Source: Lutjanus erythropterus (Eukaryota; Chordata; Actinopteri; Lutjaniformes; Lutjanidae). From it: a DNA stretch of 64,000 bases. Location of the stretch: positions 36,876,077 through 36,940,076 of the forward strand of contig CM034600.1 of NCBI GenBank assembly GCA_020091685.1. The letters run 5' to 3'. Below the pieces are notes generated by a model, which saw only the letters and a list, made by a program, of their open reading frames with translations, ran no database searches and was not told the origin of the DNA. Positions within the stretch are counted from its first letter, which is position 1; every line of letters starts with the position of its first letter. Shown here in pieces: positions 24,401-37,700 of the stretch. The translations under genes and the position numbers were made by a program.

Positions 24401-24951
24401 GGTTTAGCTGTTTAATTAAATCATGTAGTTACGTGATTTTTAGTACAACGCTAGTTCTCTCTTAAAAACCATAAATAGACAGTACTTGAGTAAATGTAGT
24501 TAGTTACATTCCACCACTGGGCGGAGGTCAAACACACTGGTTACTGGTAACCTTAATTAAACTGGACCTGTGGAACAGCGATGGCGGGACACTTTGTACC
24601 TAACAACAGCAGCTACATTTGCCGTTGTAATACACTAAATACAGTTTTATCTGTTAATTTAACTTATTTCCCAGCTGCCTGTTAGTCTACCATCATATAT
24701 TTAATTTATATCGCTGTGGTTAGCTTCGCAGCTGAATGAAAAACGAACACACGCCGGTTCCTCGCCTTCACAGCCGGAGGAAACATTTTGTTCATTAAAC
24801 TGTTCAGTTATCCGTCAGTCCGCTCTCTAGTACTGTAACTAACAACCGTTACAACATAATATTTATTCATAAACCCACCTAATGTGTGTAATTAATACAT
24901 ATTTAAAGCTTCACCAACCTTCAGTTTCTGGAGCTCTATCACTTCGGCCAT
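18414..24951 (-). pseudogene. sarnp: Partial, frameshifted second sarnp copy (exons 1-9)
   Basis: Exons on the - strand: 24951-24919, 23899-23801, 23520-23478, 23380-23310, 22375-22324, 20881-20810, 19402-19364, 18613-18585, 18483-18414. Compared with the intact gene, exon 2 has lost one base, exon 3 one and exon 6 two, while exons 7 and 9 have each gained one. Exons 1, 4, 5 and 8 are unchanged in length. The last two exons are absent because the duplication breakpoint falls about 140 bases past exon 9. The copy therefore cannot encode a full protein as written. The scarcity of substitutions argues against an old pseudogene. Either a very recent duplication or consensus error in a redundant sequence block would explain it. 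Confidence 0.9.
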
Positions 24952-26064
24952 CTTTCTTTGTTGATGTATTACTTCCTCCAATCAAAGTGGAGCCGCTCTA
25001 CTTCTGAACGCCTCCACTGTAACGCTGTTATTTCACAGCGACGCCTGCCGGACAGACTGACACACTGCAGGCGGCTGGATAAACAGGATTCACACCATTT
25101 CTGAGCCGTAAGTACAAAGCAAAAATACTCCTGCACGTTACGTGATTTTGGTGATTATTTTCTGTGATAACTGCATCAGAGATTAGTTTTATGGTATTTT
25201 TAAAGAACTTTTTATTCCATTCTCTCTACAATGAGGCTCGTGAAATTCACATTCATATTCTGCATAGAGTTTATATTATTAATCATAATATTAAACTTAT
25301 TTAAAAACAACAAACAAAAACACGTTTTATTCGCGATACTACACTATCCACGATCCTAAAATGAACAGCGAGGTCTGTGATTGGCGGATCTCGGTGTTAC
25401 CATGGTAATCACTGCGAAAGGGTCGTTCGTCGTTCCGCTAGCATGCTAACTAGTTAGCTAGCGAACATGAATCTTACTAATAATGTTTAATAATAATGCA
25501 GTGAATCTAATAAGAATTCTAATTAATAATTAAAAAATAATAACAAAATGTGATGATGATCATAGTCTGTTAGCCAACATATTGTATAAAAGTATTTATC
25601 TTCATGTTAAATTTCATATTTTTCTTTTGTGTCTCTTTGAAGGTGAAAAGATGAGGGCAGCAAGATTTTTCATTTTCTTGTTGCTAGCAACAAGCTGCTC
25701 ATAAGTCCTTGGGCATTATGTTGCAATCAGATGCAATAGATAGAGGAAGTTTTATCCTTCCAGCTTCAATCGACATTTGAAGTTGCGCAAAGAACAGTGA
25801 GTTGAGGCTCTGTTGTTAAAATGACATTAGATCAGTGTTTCCCAAACCTTTTCTCTGATGACCCACTTTTTAAAAATTACAAACCATTGTGACCAGATTC
25901 AAAATACACCTTAACAGGTCTTCTTAATTTGTGCAGAAATGAACTTTCCCAACCATTTTAACTGCCATTCCCACATCACCTTATATTATCTTGATGTGTT
26001 AAATCACATACACATGCTAAATACTTTATGAGTTTGAAATAAATGCATGAAAACAATGCACACT

Positions 26065-26513
26065 CTTAGAAATAAGAGGTCCTTTTAAAAGGTTCCACTC
26101 AGAACCCTTTCAGAGAGTTCTACCTAGAACCCAACATAAAGGTTATACCTAGAAGTAAAGTGCCCTCTATGAGAGATTCTACAGAGAATGCCTCTCTGTG
26201 TGATGGTTCTACTCAGAACTCTCTCTGGGAGTTCTATCCAGACCCCTTCCATCCTCCAAGTGTGCTAACAAGAACCCTCCCAGGAACCTTTTTATATTCC
26301 AAGGCTACAAAGAACCCTCGATAAAAGAGTGTCAAAAGTCTTTCTTCAAGTTTTTCATCAAAAATGGATGAAAAGCATTCTTCATACAAACCTCAGTCTT
26401 ACAAAGAACCCTTGATGGACCCTTTATTTTAAAAAAGGGTTCCTCAGAAGTAAATGGTTCTGGGTAGAGCCTCAGCCTTTCAGGAAGAACCCTTTGGAAC
26501 CCTTATTTCTAAG
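26065..26513. mobile_element. Second copy of the GAACCCT inverted-repeat element
   Basis: Duplicate of 16,820-17,275, carried along within tandem unit 2. Same CTTAGAAATAAG and CTTATTTCTAAG ends. Confidence 0.65.
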
Positions 26514-27638
26514 AAGGTAGGACATTTAACGTACTTCATAAATGAGACAAAATAAGTGTATTTAAGCAGAATTAACAGGCTCAGATCACTAAAACAATAC
26601 GCACATTTTAAATGCTTTATGAAAGCTGTACTGCAGGTATACATCTTAAAGTTGCAGATTTTCTTCCATAGTCTGTTTTCTCTTATTTTATTTGGGGACC
26701 CAAATAAAATCTCTGACCCACTGTGCATCCCACCCCAGTCTTAACTGATTTATATAAAGTGATATGCAGACTTCATGTTTAGGTTCCATGACGTATTTTA
26801 CAGTTCACCTCCTATCATGTGTCTGTTACATATGTGTTGAGGGCTGCAGGGAGTTAAAGGGTTCATTCATGGTAACGACAGATGAAACAAGTTTGAAAAG
26901 GATTTGCTGTGAATGCTGACATTGTTTAAAAAGAGGTTTAAACAGTGTCACAGTTTGGCATATTATATGGAGACAAAAATCTCTCAACAAAGTGACTTTA
27001 TAGTTCTTGGGGTAGAAGGACAAAGCCGGATGAATTTAGGGAGTCACAAGTGCTTCAATAATCCTCATTAACACTGCATTCCTCCCATTTTTCTTCTCCA
27101 GGCACAGCCTCTGTGTGACCTGAGCTTCCAATGACACAGAAACCAACAACTCAACACTTTAATATTTTATATTTTATCACATCGTCATATATAAGTACAG
27201 AACATTTTCAGTGAATATGTCTTTTTTTTTTTTTTTTTAGAGTTTTCTGTGACGTGGACTTGATAGCAGGTAATGATCAGCAGCAACATGAATTTCAGAG
27301 TAAATCCGACCATAATTAGGAATAATGAGACGTGCAGCCCAAACTGGGTCAGGTGATTTTAGCAGAGATTTAGGTGACTATTCATATTGTGTTTGAAAGC
27401 ACATGCTCTGTGGAAGTGGCACCCAAGACCCAAAAATAATGATAATGTAACCCTCATGATCTCAATTTGATCCTGTTGTATTTCATTGAGCCAGTTTGAG
27501 AACAGAAGAACAGAGAACAGTTTAATTATTGTTTCCTTAAATTTACACATTACATTGGGAAATAAACTTTTACAGCAGCTCAAGAGAGGTACAAAAGAAA
27601 AAAAGGTATTAAACACACATGGGGTTAGCATTATACTA

Positions 27639-27661
27639 ATATATATATATATATATATATA
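27639..27661. repeat. (TA)n microsatellite
   Basis: Pure TA run upstream of pmel. Confidence 0.9.
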
Positions 27662-27730
27662 AATATTTCCTGTAAATTGGATAATTGCACAGGATACAAA
27701 CAGGAGCATTTCAGGGACAGTTGCACAGTG

Positions 27731-27757
27731 TAAATAAATAAATAAATAAATAAATAA
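27731..27757. repeat. (AAAT)n microsatellite
   Basis: About six tandem AAAT units upstream of pmel. Confidence 0.9.
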
Positions 27758-28464
27758 TGTATATACGTATGTATATGTACAGTATATGCAGGGATATACA
27801 TATAAAAAGTGAACAGCAGTGAAGTTTTTTTTTTTATAATCATAAAATATCCATACAACATCTATTTACACATATATATTCATGCAGTATATATTCAGTA
27901 GTTAAGACATATCTTACTCTTCATTTCAGTCTAAGTAGTAAAAGTATTCAACATGTTACTTCAGTCAGAGTACAGATTATATACATGATTATGGCTTGAT
28001 ACACATTTTTGTACATTTCTGTACATAATTCTTAGATCCATTATCACATTCCTATTCATTTTTTATTTTCAGTTTTATATTTTTGTATTGCTTTTACATA
28101 TTGTAAGTCAGTCACATGCAACTTTACACATTTCTTATTATATATATTTGTAATTATTACTATTTCTACTGTTACATTTTCTCTTTTATATATTGTAGTA
28201 GAATACATATTCTTCTTATTTCTATTCTTATAATTCTCGAGGCTTATTTACTGTTTATTTCTGGTCTTGAATGGAGGGATATTGTATTTAATGTAAAAAT
28301 AACTACCACTGTGAATATAAACGTGCAGTATTTTTCTGCATGTTGTGTAGTAGAGGTATAAACCAGCATAAAATTATAATATTTTATTGTGGTTCTTATT
28401 TGAAAGTTATTTCTTTTGTACTCAAGCGTGTCTCGTGATCCAATCTATTGCCCTACAAAAAAAG

Positions 28465-28472
28465 CACATGTG
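28465..28472 (+). promoter_or_regulatory. Candidate M-box/E-box upstream of pmel
   Basis: CACATGTG about 265 bases upstream of the pmel ATG. The palindromic CACATGTG contains the CATGTG core bound by MITF-family factors, known regulators of pigment-cell genes including PMEL. A weaker CATGTG lies at about 28,518. Function is inferred from motif and position. Confidence 0.4.
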
Positions 28473-28660
28473 AATTCTGCATTTCTGATGTGATTATGTG
28501 TTTCTGTCTCCACTGTACATGTGTCTATAATCCCTGAGACGTGCTTTCACTGTAAATACACAAATCACAGTCAGTCCAGGAGCCCCTAAATCTGACCGGA
28601 GGAGGGTCTGAGCGCAGGGAGGCGTTTCTTCTACCCCGTGAGGTCAAACTTCAGAGAGTT

Positions 28661-28666
28661 TATAAA
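28661..28666 (+). promoter_or_regulatory. pmel TATA box
   Basis: TATAAA in GTTTATAAAGCC, 64 bases before the pmel ATG, which places the transcription start near 28,690. Confidence 0.7.
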
Positions 28667-28729
28667 GCCTGTTTTCTGTCGTCTGCTGCTCACTAAAGGG
28701 ATATTTCGTAAAGAAGAGGGGCACTGACA

Positions 28730-31700
28730 ATGCGGACGTCTGCTGTGCTGTTGGTGCTGCTGGCTGTAGCTTCACACACTGTGGCAAGTGAGTACAGAGG
28801 GTCAATTTTTAAAATGAATTTCAGGTAGAGAGGATCACACAGTAACTCAAGAGAGTGTGTCTGAAAGGACTGAAGAGGCTGCAGCTTCAGACATCATCTA
28901 CTTTAATTAATGCTAACAAAGTATTTCTGAGCCAGAGTCAATCAGAGGAGTGAATCACAGAATTTAGATGAGATTTTGACACTGAAACTGAGAGTTTTAC
29001 GAACTTAAAGGGACAGTTCACCCACCAAAATATAGATTTTTGACAACCTCTCCACCTGAGCACTGTAGGTGTCGCTGTTTGTCCCTGCTTTGTATCTTGC
29101 AGGTGCTGGTTGGAGGGTCGTCTGCAGGATCTGGTGCTATTTATCCATCTAGATAGTTTTGTTTTAAATTGTCGAGTTTTGGAGATATCGGACGTGCAGA
29201 TGTCTGCCTGCCTTTCAAAAAATCATGACCCAGTTATTCAAGATAATCCTCAGACCTTGTTGTGAGCAGTTTCACATTGGAACTACTTTCTTTCTACGAA
29301 ACTACACCTGTCAACCGTGTGCAGCAGGGAGCAGCAGCTACATATGGACAAGAGATTATCTTGAGTAACCATGGCATGATTTCTGTGAAGAGGCATTGCT
29401 GTTGAACTTTTCATTGTTGAGTGTCAGACATCTCTACGGCTGATATCTCTAAAAGTCTGCAACTCACGCCAAAACAATCTAGATGGATAAAAAACACTAC
29501 AGTTTTTGATTTTGAGGTGAACGGTCCCTTTAAAGGACTAATGAGGCTGCAGTTTCAGACATGATTGATGAAGTCAGACATCTTGTATCTTCATTAATGC
29601 TAACAGTATTTCAGAGTCAGAGTGAGTGGTTGGTTTCCCACAGAGGTCATTTACAGCATTCAGACGAGACAGAGTTTTACAAACTTTAAGATATAAAACA
29701 TCAATAATCAGAGTTACGTAAAAGTATCAATACTGCAATATAAAGTACTCCTTTACAAGTAAATGTCCTTTAATCAAAATGTCACATATGTATATAGGAC
29801 AGTTATACACTATGTTGCTGGATCATTAATACTGATGCATGAATGTGTATGTGGTATTTTACAATTGTAGTTGATCTTTATGCAAACTGTCAGATAGTTT
29901 GATATGTAAAATCCTTGTGCTTCATATTTTATCATGATCATATGTTTTGTATGTAAAATTTTCATCTGTAGAATAAAATACCTCATAACTGAAGCTGTCA
30001 AATAAATATAGTGAAGTATAAATATAAAACAGCATAAGAGAATATGCATACAAAACAAATAAACAGACATGCCGTCTGTTTATTTGTTTGTCTATTTTGC
30101 AGAATAGAGTGCGCATCATAACAATGAGAAGTCTTTAAAATGAAGTTTCTTTGTCATAATTGTCCCACTGCAGTATAACAAAACCTTCTGAAAGCTTCAT
30201 AAATTAGTTTATTTTAATGTAATATTCACCAAACTGGGACACTGTGATATAAGGCCTTTAAAGGTCAGAAATTGCTCAATGAGACAAAATTGATTTTTAT
30301 CAAATCAACTCTGATTTAAAGGATAATTATGGTATTTTTAAACCTGAGTCCTATTAGACCAAAACATTTTCTGTATTTTATTAGAAAACTGTATTTACTT
30401 CCATGTGTGGAAAGAAAATTAGGTGGTTTAAAGGATTATTTCAGTATTGTTAAACCTCTGCCCTTCATTTTTGGGTTTAAATGACTAACGGGTTCAGTTT
30501 TGCAGTTGATCCAGTAGATGGCCTCAGCCAGCAGCGGCAAAACAAGCTGCAATGGCTGCAACTTAATCCACTAAAAGTGCTTGTTTTTGTTACCTAAAAA
30601 ATTAAACCTTTGCAGATCGCTCTTTCTGACGGGGAACCAAAGCCTCGTTCTGCTCAAGGCCTCGAGAGTCCTTTGACGAAAACACTCATCTTACCTTACA
30701 GGACACGAGGTGGTTTAGCTTTTAGTGTTTGAAACGGTTTGTTTGGATCTGCAAACTGCGAGGTAAAATTACTGCTTTATCAAAGGAGGCTGGTGGCTTT
30801 GTAGAGTGCAATATATGAGTCTGTCAGTTGCTAAAACAGGCACTTTTAGTGGACGCATTCAAGGATTACGCTGCAGCCACTGAATTTTGTTTTGTGTCTG
30901 CCAACTGAGGCGATCTACTGGACAAAATCCTTAACTTTTTTTCCTCCTATAAGTCATTTACACCCCAAAATATGTAAAAAAAAAATAGGCCCCAAGTTAA
31001 AAAACAACAGAATTACCCTTTAACAGGCCTAATTTTCTTTTGTTACCGTGTGGAAGTAAATCCAGTTTTATACGTGCATAAGATCTGAGTCTAGGTCACG
31101 TTTTCTCCCACGACCTCTTTGGTCAACCATGCATGAACGCAAACGACACAGAATGTGACCTTTGTAAAGCGAGACACCGACAATTTATCTGAATCCTTTT
31201 ACTCTTAAATCAAAAGATAAATTCACATTTTTCTGTTATTTAGTATTCTAGGAAATGCAATTATGAAAACAACATCTACAGAACAGAGAAATGCATTTGA
31301 AGACATACACAATGAGTCATTTTGCCAGTTCGTTCTGCAAAATCTTACAGCGATCAGTCCACCTTTCACCATTCGGCATCAGGGTCAGTCGTGTCAGATG
31401 TGACGCATCATGAAGTTAAACAAGGAGTGAAAAAAAAAGGAGAGTGATTAGTCTGCATTAACAAAGGCTGGACTCATAATCACATTCAAAAGTCTGATTC
31501 AGCTGATAATTAGCTTTGTTGTCTGCCGTTATGTTTAATCCAAATTCAGCCCTGTGACTTCGTTAATCTGTGATAAAATCATGCACACGCTCAGCTGAGC
31601 ATCACATGAGACGGATTGGAGGGACGAAAGAATTACATCTGCAGTAAAACACTCTCATTTGACCTTTGGTGAGAACCTTCAGTCACATTCATGACAAAAA

Positions 31701-34700
31701 TATGGATAAATATGTAAAATATATGAATCATTTATCAGTTCCAAAATAAAGTTTGGGTTTCAGTCACTGAAAGGTTTTTAGGAGCATTTAAACTGACAAA
31801 TTATGCTCAAAGATTCATGCAACACTTTGTTTTAAGTGTGTTTTAAGTATTTTTCTAATGTTTTTCAAGCAAGTTTCTTAGAAAGAAAAATATAGTTTGG
31901 TTCTAGTTAAAGCAAAAAACAGGGATGTCCTTAAAGAAAAAAAAAATACAAATATATATTCCTTCATATGTATAATATGTATGTTTGATATTTTAGAGCC
32001 CAAAAACCGTTTCACCCGCTACCCATCATGGAACACTAAGATGTACCCGATCTGGAAAGATGGAGACCCACGATACAAAGACTCCTGGAAAGGTACGTCA
32101 TATTCACAGATTATGATTTTCAAACTCTCATATTTCTTTTCTTTATACGTCTTTTGAAAGTATTTTAGGGGCATTTTTGTTAGACAGTGACAGAGGTGGT
32201 TTTGAAATGCAGCAAAAGTCTGTTGGGATGTTGTGAGTATTTTAAATTACTTAATACTTGTCAATGTGTTTTCCTGTTTTCTTCTTCTTTTTTGTGCAGG
32301 TGGAAGAGTGACTTTCAATGTCGGGAATGATTCACCGACTCTGACTGGAGCCAAAGTTACCTTCACCATCGACTTGGAGTTCCCACACAACCAGAAGGTG
32401 CAGCCTGATGGAGACGTTGTCTGGGCTGAAGACTGCATAGTCAATGGTAACACAACACAAACACAAACACAATGCTGAAATACAACAGATCACCTTCTGA
32501 ATCCAAGTTTCAATCTTTTACTGAACCAAGACAAGCTTTGATTGTCTCGTTAACTCTGTAAAACACACTTTAGTTAAACTCGACCAATAGGAACAAAGTA
32601 AAACTCACTTAAATCTCAAGTCTTGGTGAACAACTCGGACAATTCCACTGACTCCACCTTTAAGTATATGATTTGTGCCCTTATTGTAAAGTGTTACCCC
32701 ACAGCACCTGCAAAACCAATGACTCAGCTGTACTTTATATTTAGTGCTAATCAGCTAATATCACCATGCTAACGTGCTAAACTGAGATGGTGTACATGGT
32801 AAAAATAAACATAAACTGCTGCACCTCATTGCAGGTAAGTATAGCCTCAGACAGCTGCTAGCCTGGCTGTAGACTCTAGTCTTGTTTAAACATCTTTGTC
32901 TCAGTCTCAGCGCTCTTTCTCCCCCTGCAGGAACAAAGTACCACGAGACTGAGCCAGTATACCCGACTCAGAACACAGACTGGGAGGCTGTCTTCCCCGA
33001 TGGGTCACCAGTTAAGAAGGACAAGAAGCCGAACTATGTCTTTGTCTGGAAGACCTGGGGTGAGTGGCGCCGTCGTCTCGTGTTAAATGCCCCGTCTTTT
33101 CTGAGGGTCACAAAGTTTGTTATGGCACATGCCCTGACCTGAAGTATCACCCAGGATGGATTATGTATGGGTCTTATCATGTGATCAGATTATGTCACTT
33201 CATTTACCCTACATGTTAAAAAAAATCCTCAAAGCAAACAGTCCATGACTCTCAGTTTTGGGGGTCAGATCTGGCATGACTTTAGACACGAGGCTTCAAT
33301 GATATTATCCACAATGAACTTCACATGATTACCATGTAAGATGGTTAGTTTTTATCCATCATTTTAAAAGTGTTCTCATGTACATCATCTTTTCAAGCAG
33401 GCAGGCCCCGACCCTGAATGCATCATACAAAAAGTTGCATAACTTAACATGATATCATTGGATTAATTAAAGGAATAGTTTGGATTTTTTGAAGCGGGGT
33501 GATATGAGGTACTCATCCAAAGTTAGTGGATTACCTACAGTACATGGTGGACGGCACTACCCATTTTTGGAGAAGCAGCACGTGTGTCAGTGTAGGAAGC
33601 TGCTGTGGACAGTGTTTTAGCCACCGATATTTAGAATATTTTCACTGATTTACTTTTTACCATTTGTCAGCCTTTTCTGACAGGAAACTGTCGCTATGTA
33701 AGACAAATATCGCTCTCTGCAAAGTAACCAGACTCCCTTAACAAAAACAGTAATTTTACCTTGCAGAACACAGCAGAGCTGCTGGTCTACTGCTGCCCTG
33801 ATCTGAAAGTTTGTTTGTATTATTTTGTGACTTCTTTAAATACAATCTAACCCGTTAAAACAACAAACTCACACAGTAACACAAACAAACTTCCTGATTA
33901 AGTAGAACTGTAGAACAGAACCTCCTGTGTTCTGCAGGGTAAAATGAGTAATTTTGCCAATGGAGTTTGGTTGGTTTGGAAAGACCGATATTTGGCTTAT
34001 TTTCTGTTGGTTTCCCATCAGAAAAAGCTGTCTGATGCCAACATAAAGTAGTGAAAATATTCCAAATATAGCGTACACTTAAACCAATACTGATTTTGTT
34101 TTTAGGTGGGCCTCTTTTAGGTGCTTCTCCAAACTGGAGGCATGTAGACCTCCATCTACTGTAACTAATACACTGACTGTGGATTAATAGCACACACAAG
34201 CCCTCTTTAAATTAAAAAATAATGTATAGATATTTGTAGTGAAGAGACAGAAAAGTGTATTACATGTGCACTCAGCAGCTCTGGATGTTCATTTGGCAGG
34301 TCAGTACTGGCAGGTGGCAGACGGTCCCTCCTCCTCCCTGACCATCGGGACAGATGACATCCCGCTGGGCTCCTACACCATGGACATCGTTATCTACCAT
34401 TACAGGAGCAAGGAGAAGTTCATTCCTCTGGGATACGCCTCCACCCAGTTCTCCATCACTGGTAAAACAGATTTTGCAGAGGGGACATGGCAGGCATCTT
34501 CTGTTTTTAAAAAAACAAGATAATCCTCAGCATTAATGTTTTCTTTTGACCCTGAGTTAGAGAAAACCTGCATCAACCTCCCCTTCTGATATCTCAAAAT
34601 GATATCAATTAACAATTAAAAGAGGCAAAACATAAATCATTTAAGATGATGTGTCCATAATATTCATATGTATGTCTTTGGTGCCTTAAAATGATCCGTT

Positions 34701-37700
34701 TATATTTAAAGAGGGGGCAGGTCCTCTTCTATGGAGGCAGCCATGTTTCTACAGTAGCCCAGAGTGGACAAACCAAACACTGGCTCTTGACAGAGCCAAG
34801 ACTGTCTTCACAACTTTATTATTTCCAGTTCAGTTATTGCAGTTTTAAATGTCTTAGTTGCAGAAAAAAATGCTTCAAACTTTATTTGAAACATTTAATT
34901 TCACTGCTTTCAGATATCATTCAGAATACAGGACTGAAAAAACTTGTTTTTTGCTTGAAGTACTTTGCTACTAGTTTGATTGATATGATAAGACTAAGAC
35001 TAAGATTTATAACTGATTTATTTATTTATCTGTTTGTTATACCAGGGACAGTGCATATTTCTAAACGTTACTGTAAAGATGCCACGGTTAGCCAAAAGAC
35101 TATTTTTCATCTATAGTCACTGGACAGATGTTACAAAAGCAGCCTGAAAAAAAACAACTTAAACTTACAATTAAAAATAAGACAGAAGAGAATATTAGCA
35201 GGACACCCTTATTCTACATTTTGAAGTACAAATGAAAAAAGTCACATAATTTGAGAAATGCAAAGCAGTGAAGTAGAAATAATGCACTAAATAAAACGAT
35301 ATTGTTCTGAATTATTAGGCACTAATCAACTATTTGGATCTCTTTTTAAAATCCTGTATATTTTAAATCCCACAAGGAAAGGCTGAAATAAAAGGGATGG
35401 GGAAAATTATTAGTTTTATTAATCCCTAATTATAATCTATTTATTCTACCATGCAGTATTGACCTAACAGTACAACAATCTGTGCAATAACACCACTGAG
35501 TAATACACTTGTGCAGTAATAAGAATTACCAATACTGCACTTAAACTGTACACTGTACAAATGAATCCTTTTATTTATAATATTCCTGCATTTTAACACT
35601 TATTTATAGAACTATTTTCACCTTTATTATTAAGGTATCATGTTGGTATATTTATGTTATAATTCTCTATATTTATCTATTTCTGTGTTGGTTGGAGAAA
35701 CTGAAATGTAATTCAGATTCGCTCCAGGGATCAATAAAAATTTTCTAATTCTGAATATTGTTCTATAAGCTATAAACTCCAGCTGCTGCCTGTTTATTTG
35801 CTGACATCATTATTTGGTGTCCTCCTCAGATCAAATCCCCTTCGCCGTCTCCCTCGACCAAGTGAACGACATTGTGGCCGGAGACATGCGCTTCATCCAG
35901 AACAGAGCGATCGCCTTCACCATCACCCTCCACGACCCCAGCGAGTACCTGAGCAACGCGGACATCACCTTCAACTGGGACTTTGGCGACGAGAGCGGGG
36001 CCCTCATATCCAGAGAGCTGACTGTCACTCACACCTACATCACCTCCGGATCGTTCAAACCTCAGGTGGTCATCCAGGCCGTCATCCCAGACAAGGCCTG
36101 CGACCCACCGAGCGAGACCCCGACCAAGGCCCCTGGTCCACCGACTGATCAGGGCACCACAGGTAACAAAGTGACGCTGTAGTACCAACATTTAAAGGTC
36201 CAGTTACCTACTGAACTGGAAAAGTTTTCAGTTTTTATTTCAGAAATCTGGTCATCTTATGGTAGGCACATTTTGTTATCTTTGGACAGATCCAGCCTAG
36301 CTGTTTCCACCTGTTTCCAGTCTTTATGCTAAGCTAAGCTAACTGGCGGCTGTCTAGCTGACTGGTATCGATCTTCTCATCTAACTCAAGCAAAAAAGCA
36401 AACAAGTGTTTTTGCTAAAATGTCCAACTAAAAGCTAAAACTGTTTTGCAGTATTCTCTCCCGACCTCAGCTCTAGATACACACAGACGTAACTCTACAA
36501 TCTTCCCTGTGTGTAGTCAAAGCTCCAGCACTGGCATCTGCTGTCCCAGTACTGGTTTCCACCAAGGCTGCTGGTCTGAATGTCAACGTGGTTCCTTCAG
36601 ACACAGAGGAGGACAACACTGAGGACGAGGCCTCCACTGCCTCCACTCACCAGCCTGTCCAGGAGGCACCCACAGTGGCCAAGACTCCTTCACCCGTCAA
36701 CCAGGACCTGCCAGCTGACAACGAGGCTCAGACCAGGCCTGCAGCAGGTAAAGTGTTTTTTGTATTGTTGTTTGTACACAGTTAGAGTTTAATTTTACCA
36801 GAGGATTACTTGTTCAATCCCCAGCAGAGGTAATACTGTGTGTGCAACAACCGCGATTTGTGTTGATACCAGCTGACCGACTGCCAGATGACCCAGATAT
36901 GAACATCAGCCGATTTCCTCAAATGTAAATGTGATGCAAATAAATATATAAAGACACACTGTCATTGTATGAAGCAAGCAGAGCGAGTTAACTTCAGAAC
37001 AAACGCTCTGTTGTACGATATCGTTTGAATTCTGATTTGCATGCTAGCTGAGAGTGGTCAGATCAAATTTTCTTATTGCATGTGATTTATTTATGGATCT
37101 ACAAAACACACCAAACCAAAAAGCTGCTCCACATTACAGGTAAAACAGAATAAAGAGAAGCTTTTGGCTGCATTATTTATAGGAGACATTATGCATGAAT
37201 GCACATTGTCCCTGATGTTACCGACATGCTGAGTGTGAACTGTTTTTACCTGCGAGCACCAGTGGCAGAAGAAGTATTCAGATCCTTTACTTGAGTAAAA
37301 GTACAAATATCACACAGTAAAAATACTACAATACAAGTAAAAGTCCTGCATTCAAGCCTTTACTCAAAGTATGTCAGTATAATCTGCAAAATTTACTTTC
37401 ATATGAAGAATAAAAGTGGTAATATTGCAGTAAAATGGTCCCTGTGAGTGTTTTAATGTTCTATCTGATGTTTTTGGATTAATGTGTATGTTGCATTTTA
37501 CTGCTGTATATTAAAGTGGAGCTTATTTTATCTGCTTTACATACTGTCAGGTAGTTTAATCTACAGAAATACATCATGTGTTTGTTGTGTTGCTGCCCTG
37601 TGAGAACCTCAAATCTCTAAAAAGTTTCATGGTGTCAGAAAAACAGCCTGTTTTCAGTTTTGTGATGATGCATTTTCCAGCTGGTCCAAGAGGGTTTAAA

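Larger units (their letters stand above)
18275..27515. repeat. Tandem duplication, unit 2 (9.2 kb)
   Basis: Direct copy of 8,959-18,274, 75 bp shorter overall (9,241 bp). Most differences are 1-3 nt losses, often in homopolymers. There are a few larger differences: a 12-nt gain at about 18,740 and about 25 nt extra at about 19,743. Substitutions are scarce. It contains second copies of the sarnp upstream region, the GAACCCT element (26,065-26,513) and the intronic repeats. Confidence 0.95.
27516..28440. other. AT-rich intergenic DNA with microsatellites
   Basis: Low-complexity, AT-rich stretch between the tandem duplication and pmel. It holds (TA)n at about 27,639-27,661 and (AAAT)n at about 27,731-27,757. 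Open frames here are rich in I, Y and F, as expected from AT-rich DNA, and are not believed. Confidence 0.7.

Noticed and set aside
28116-28361. 81-codon open frame upstream of pmel
   Set aside because: Composed almost wholly of I, Y, F, L and C, as AT-rich non-coding DNA gives. No domain, splice sites or start context.
35798-36191. Alternative open frames on both strands over pmel exon 6
   Set aside because: Only the frame with WDFGD of the PKD domain joins the flanking exons in phase.
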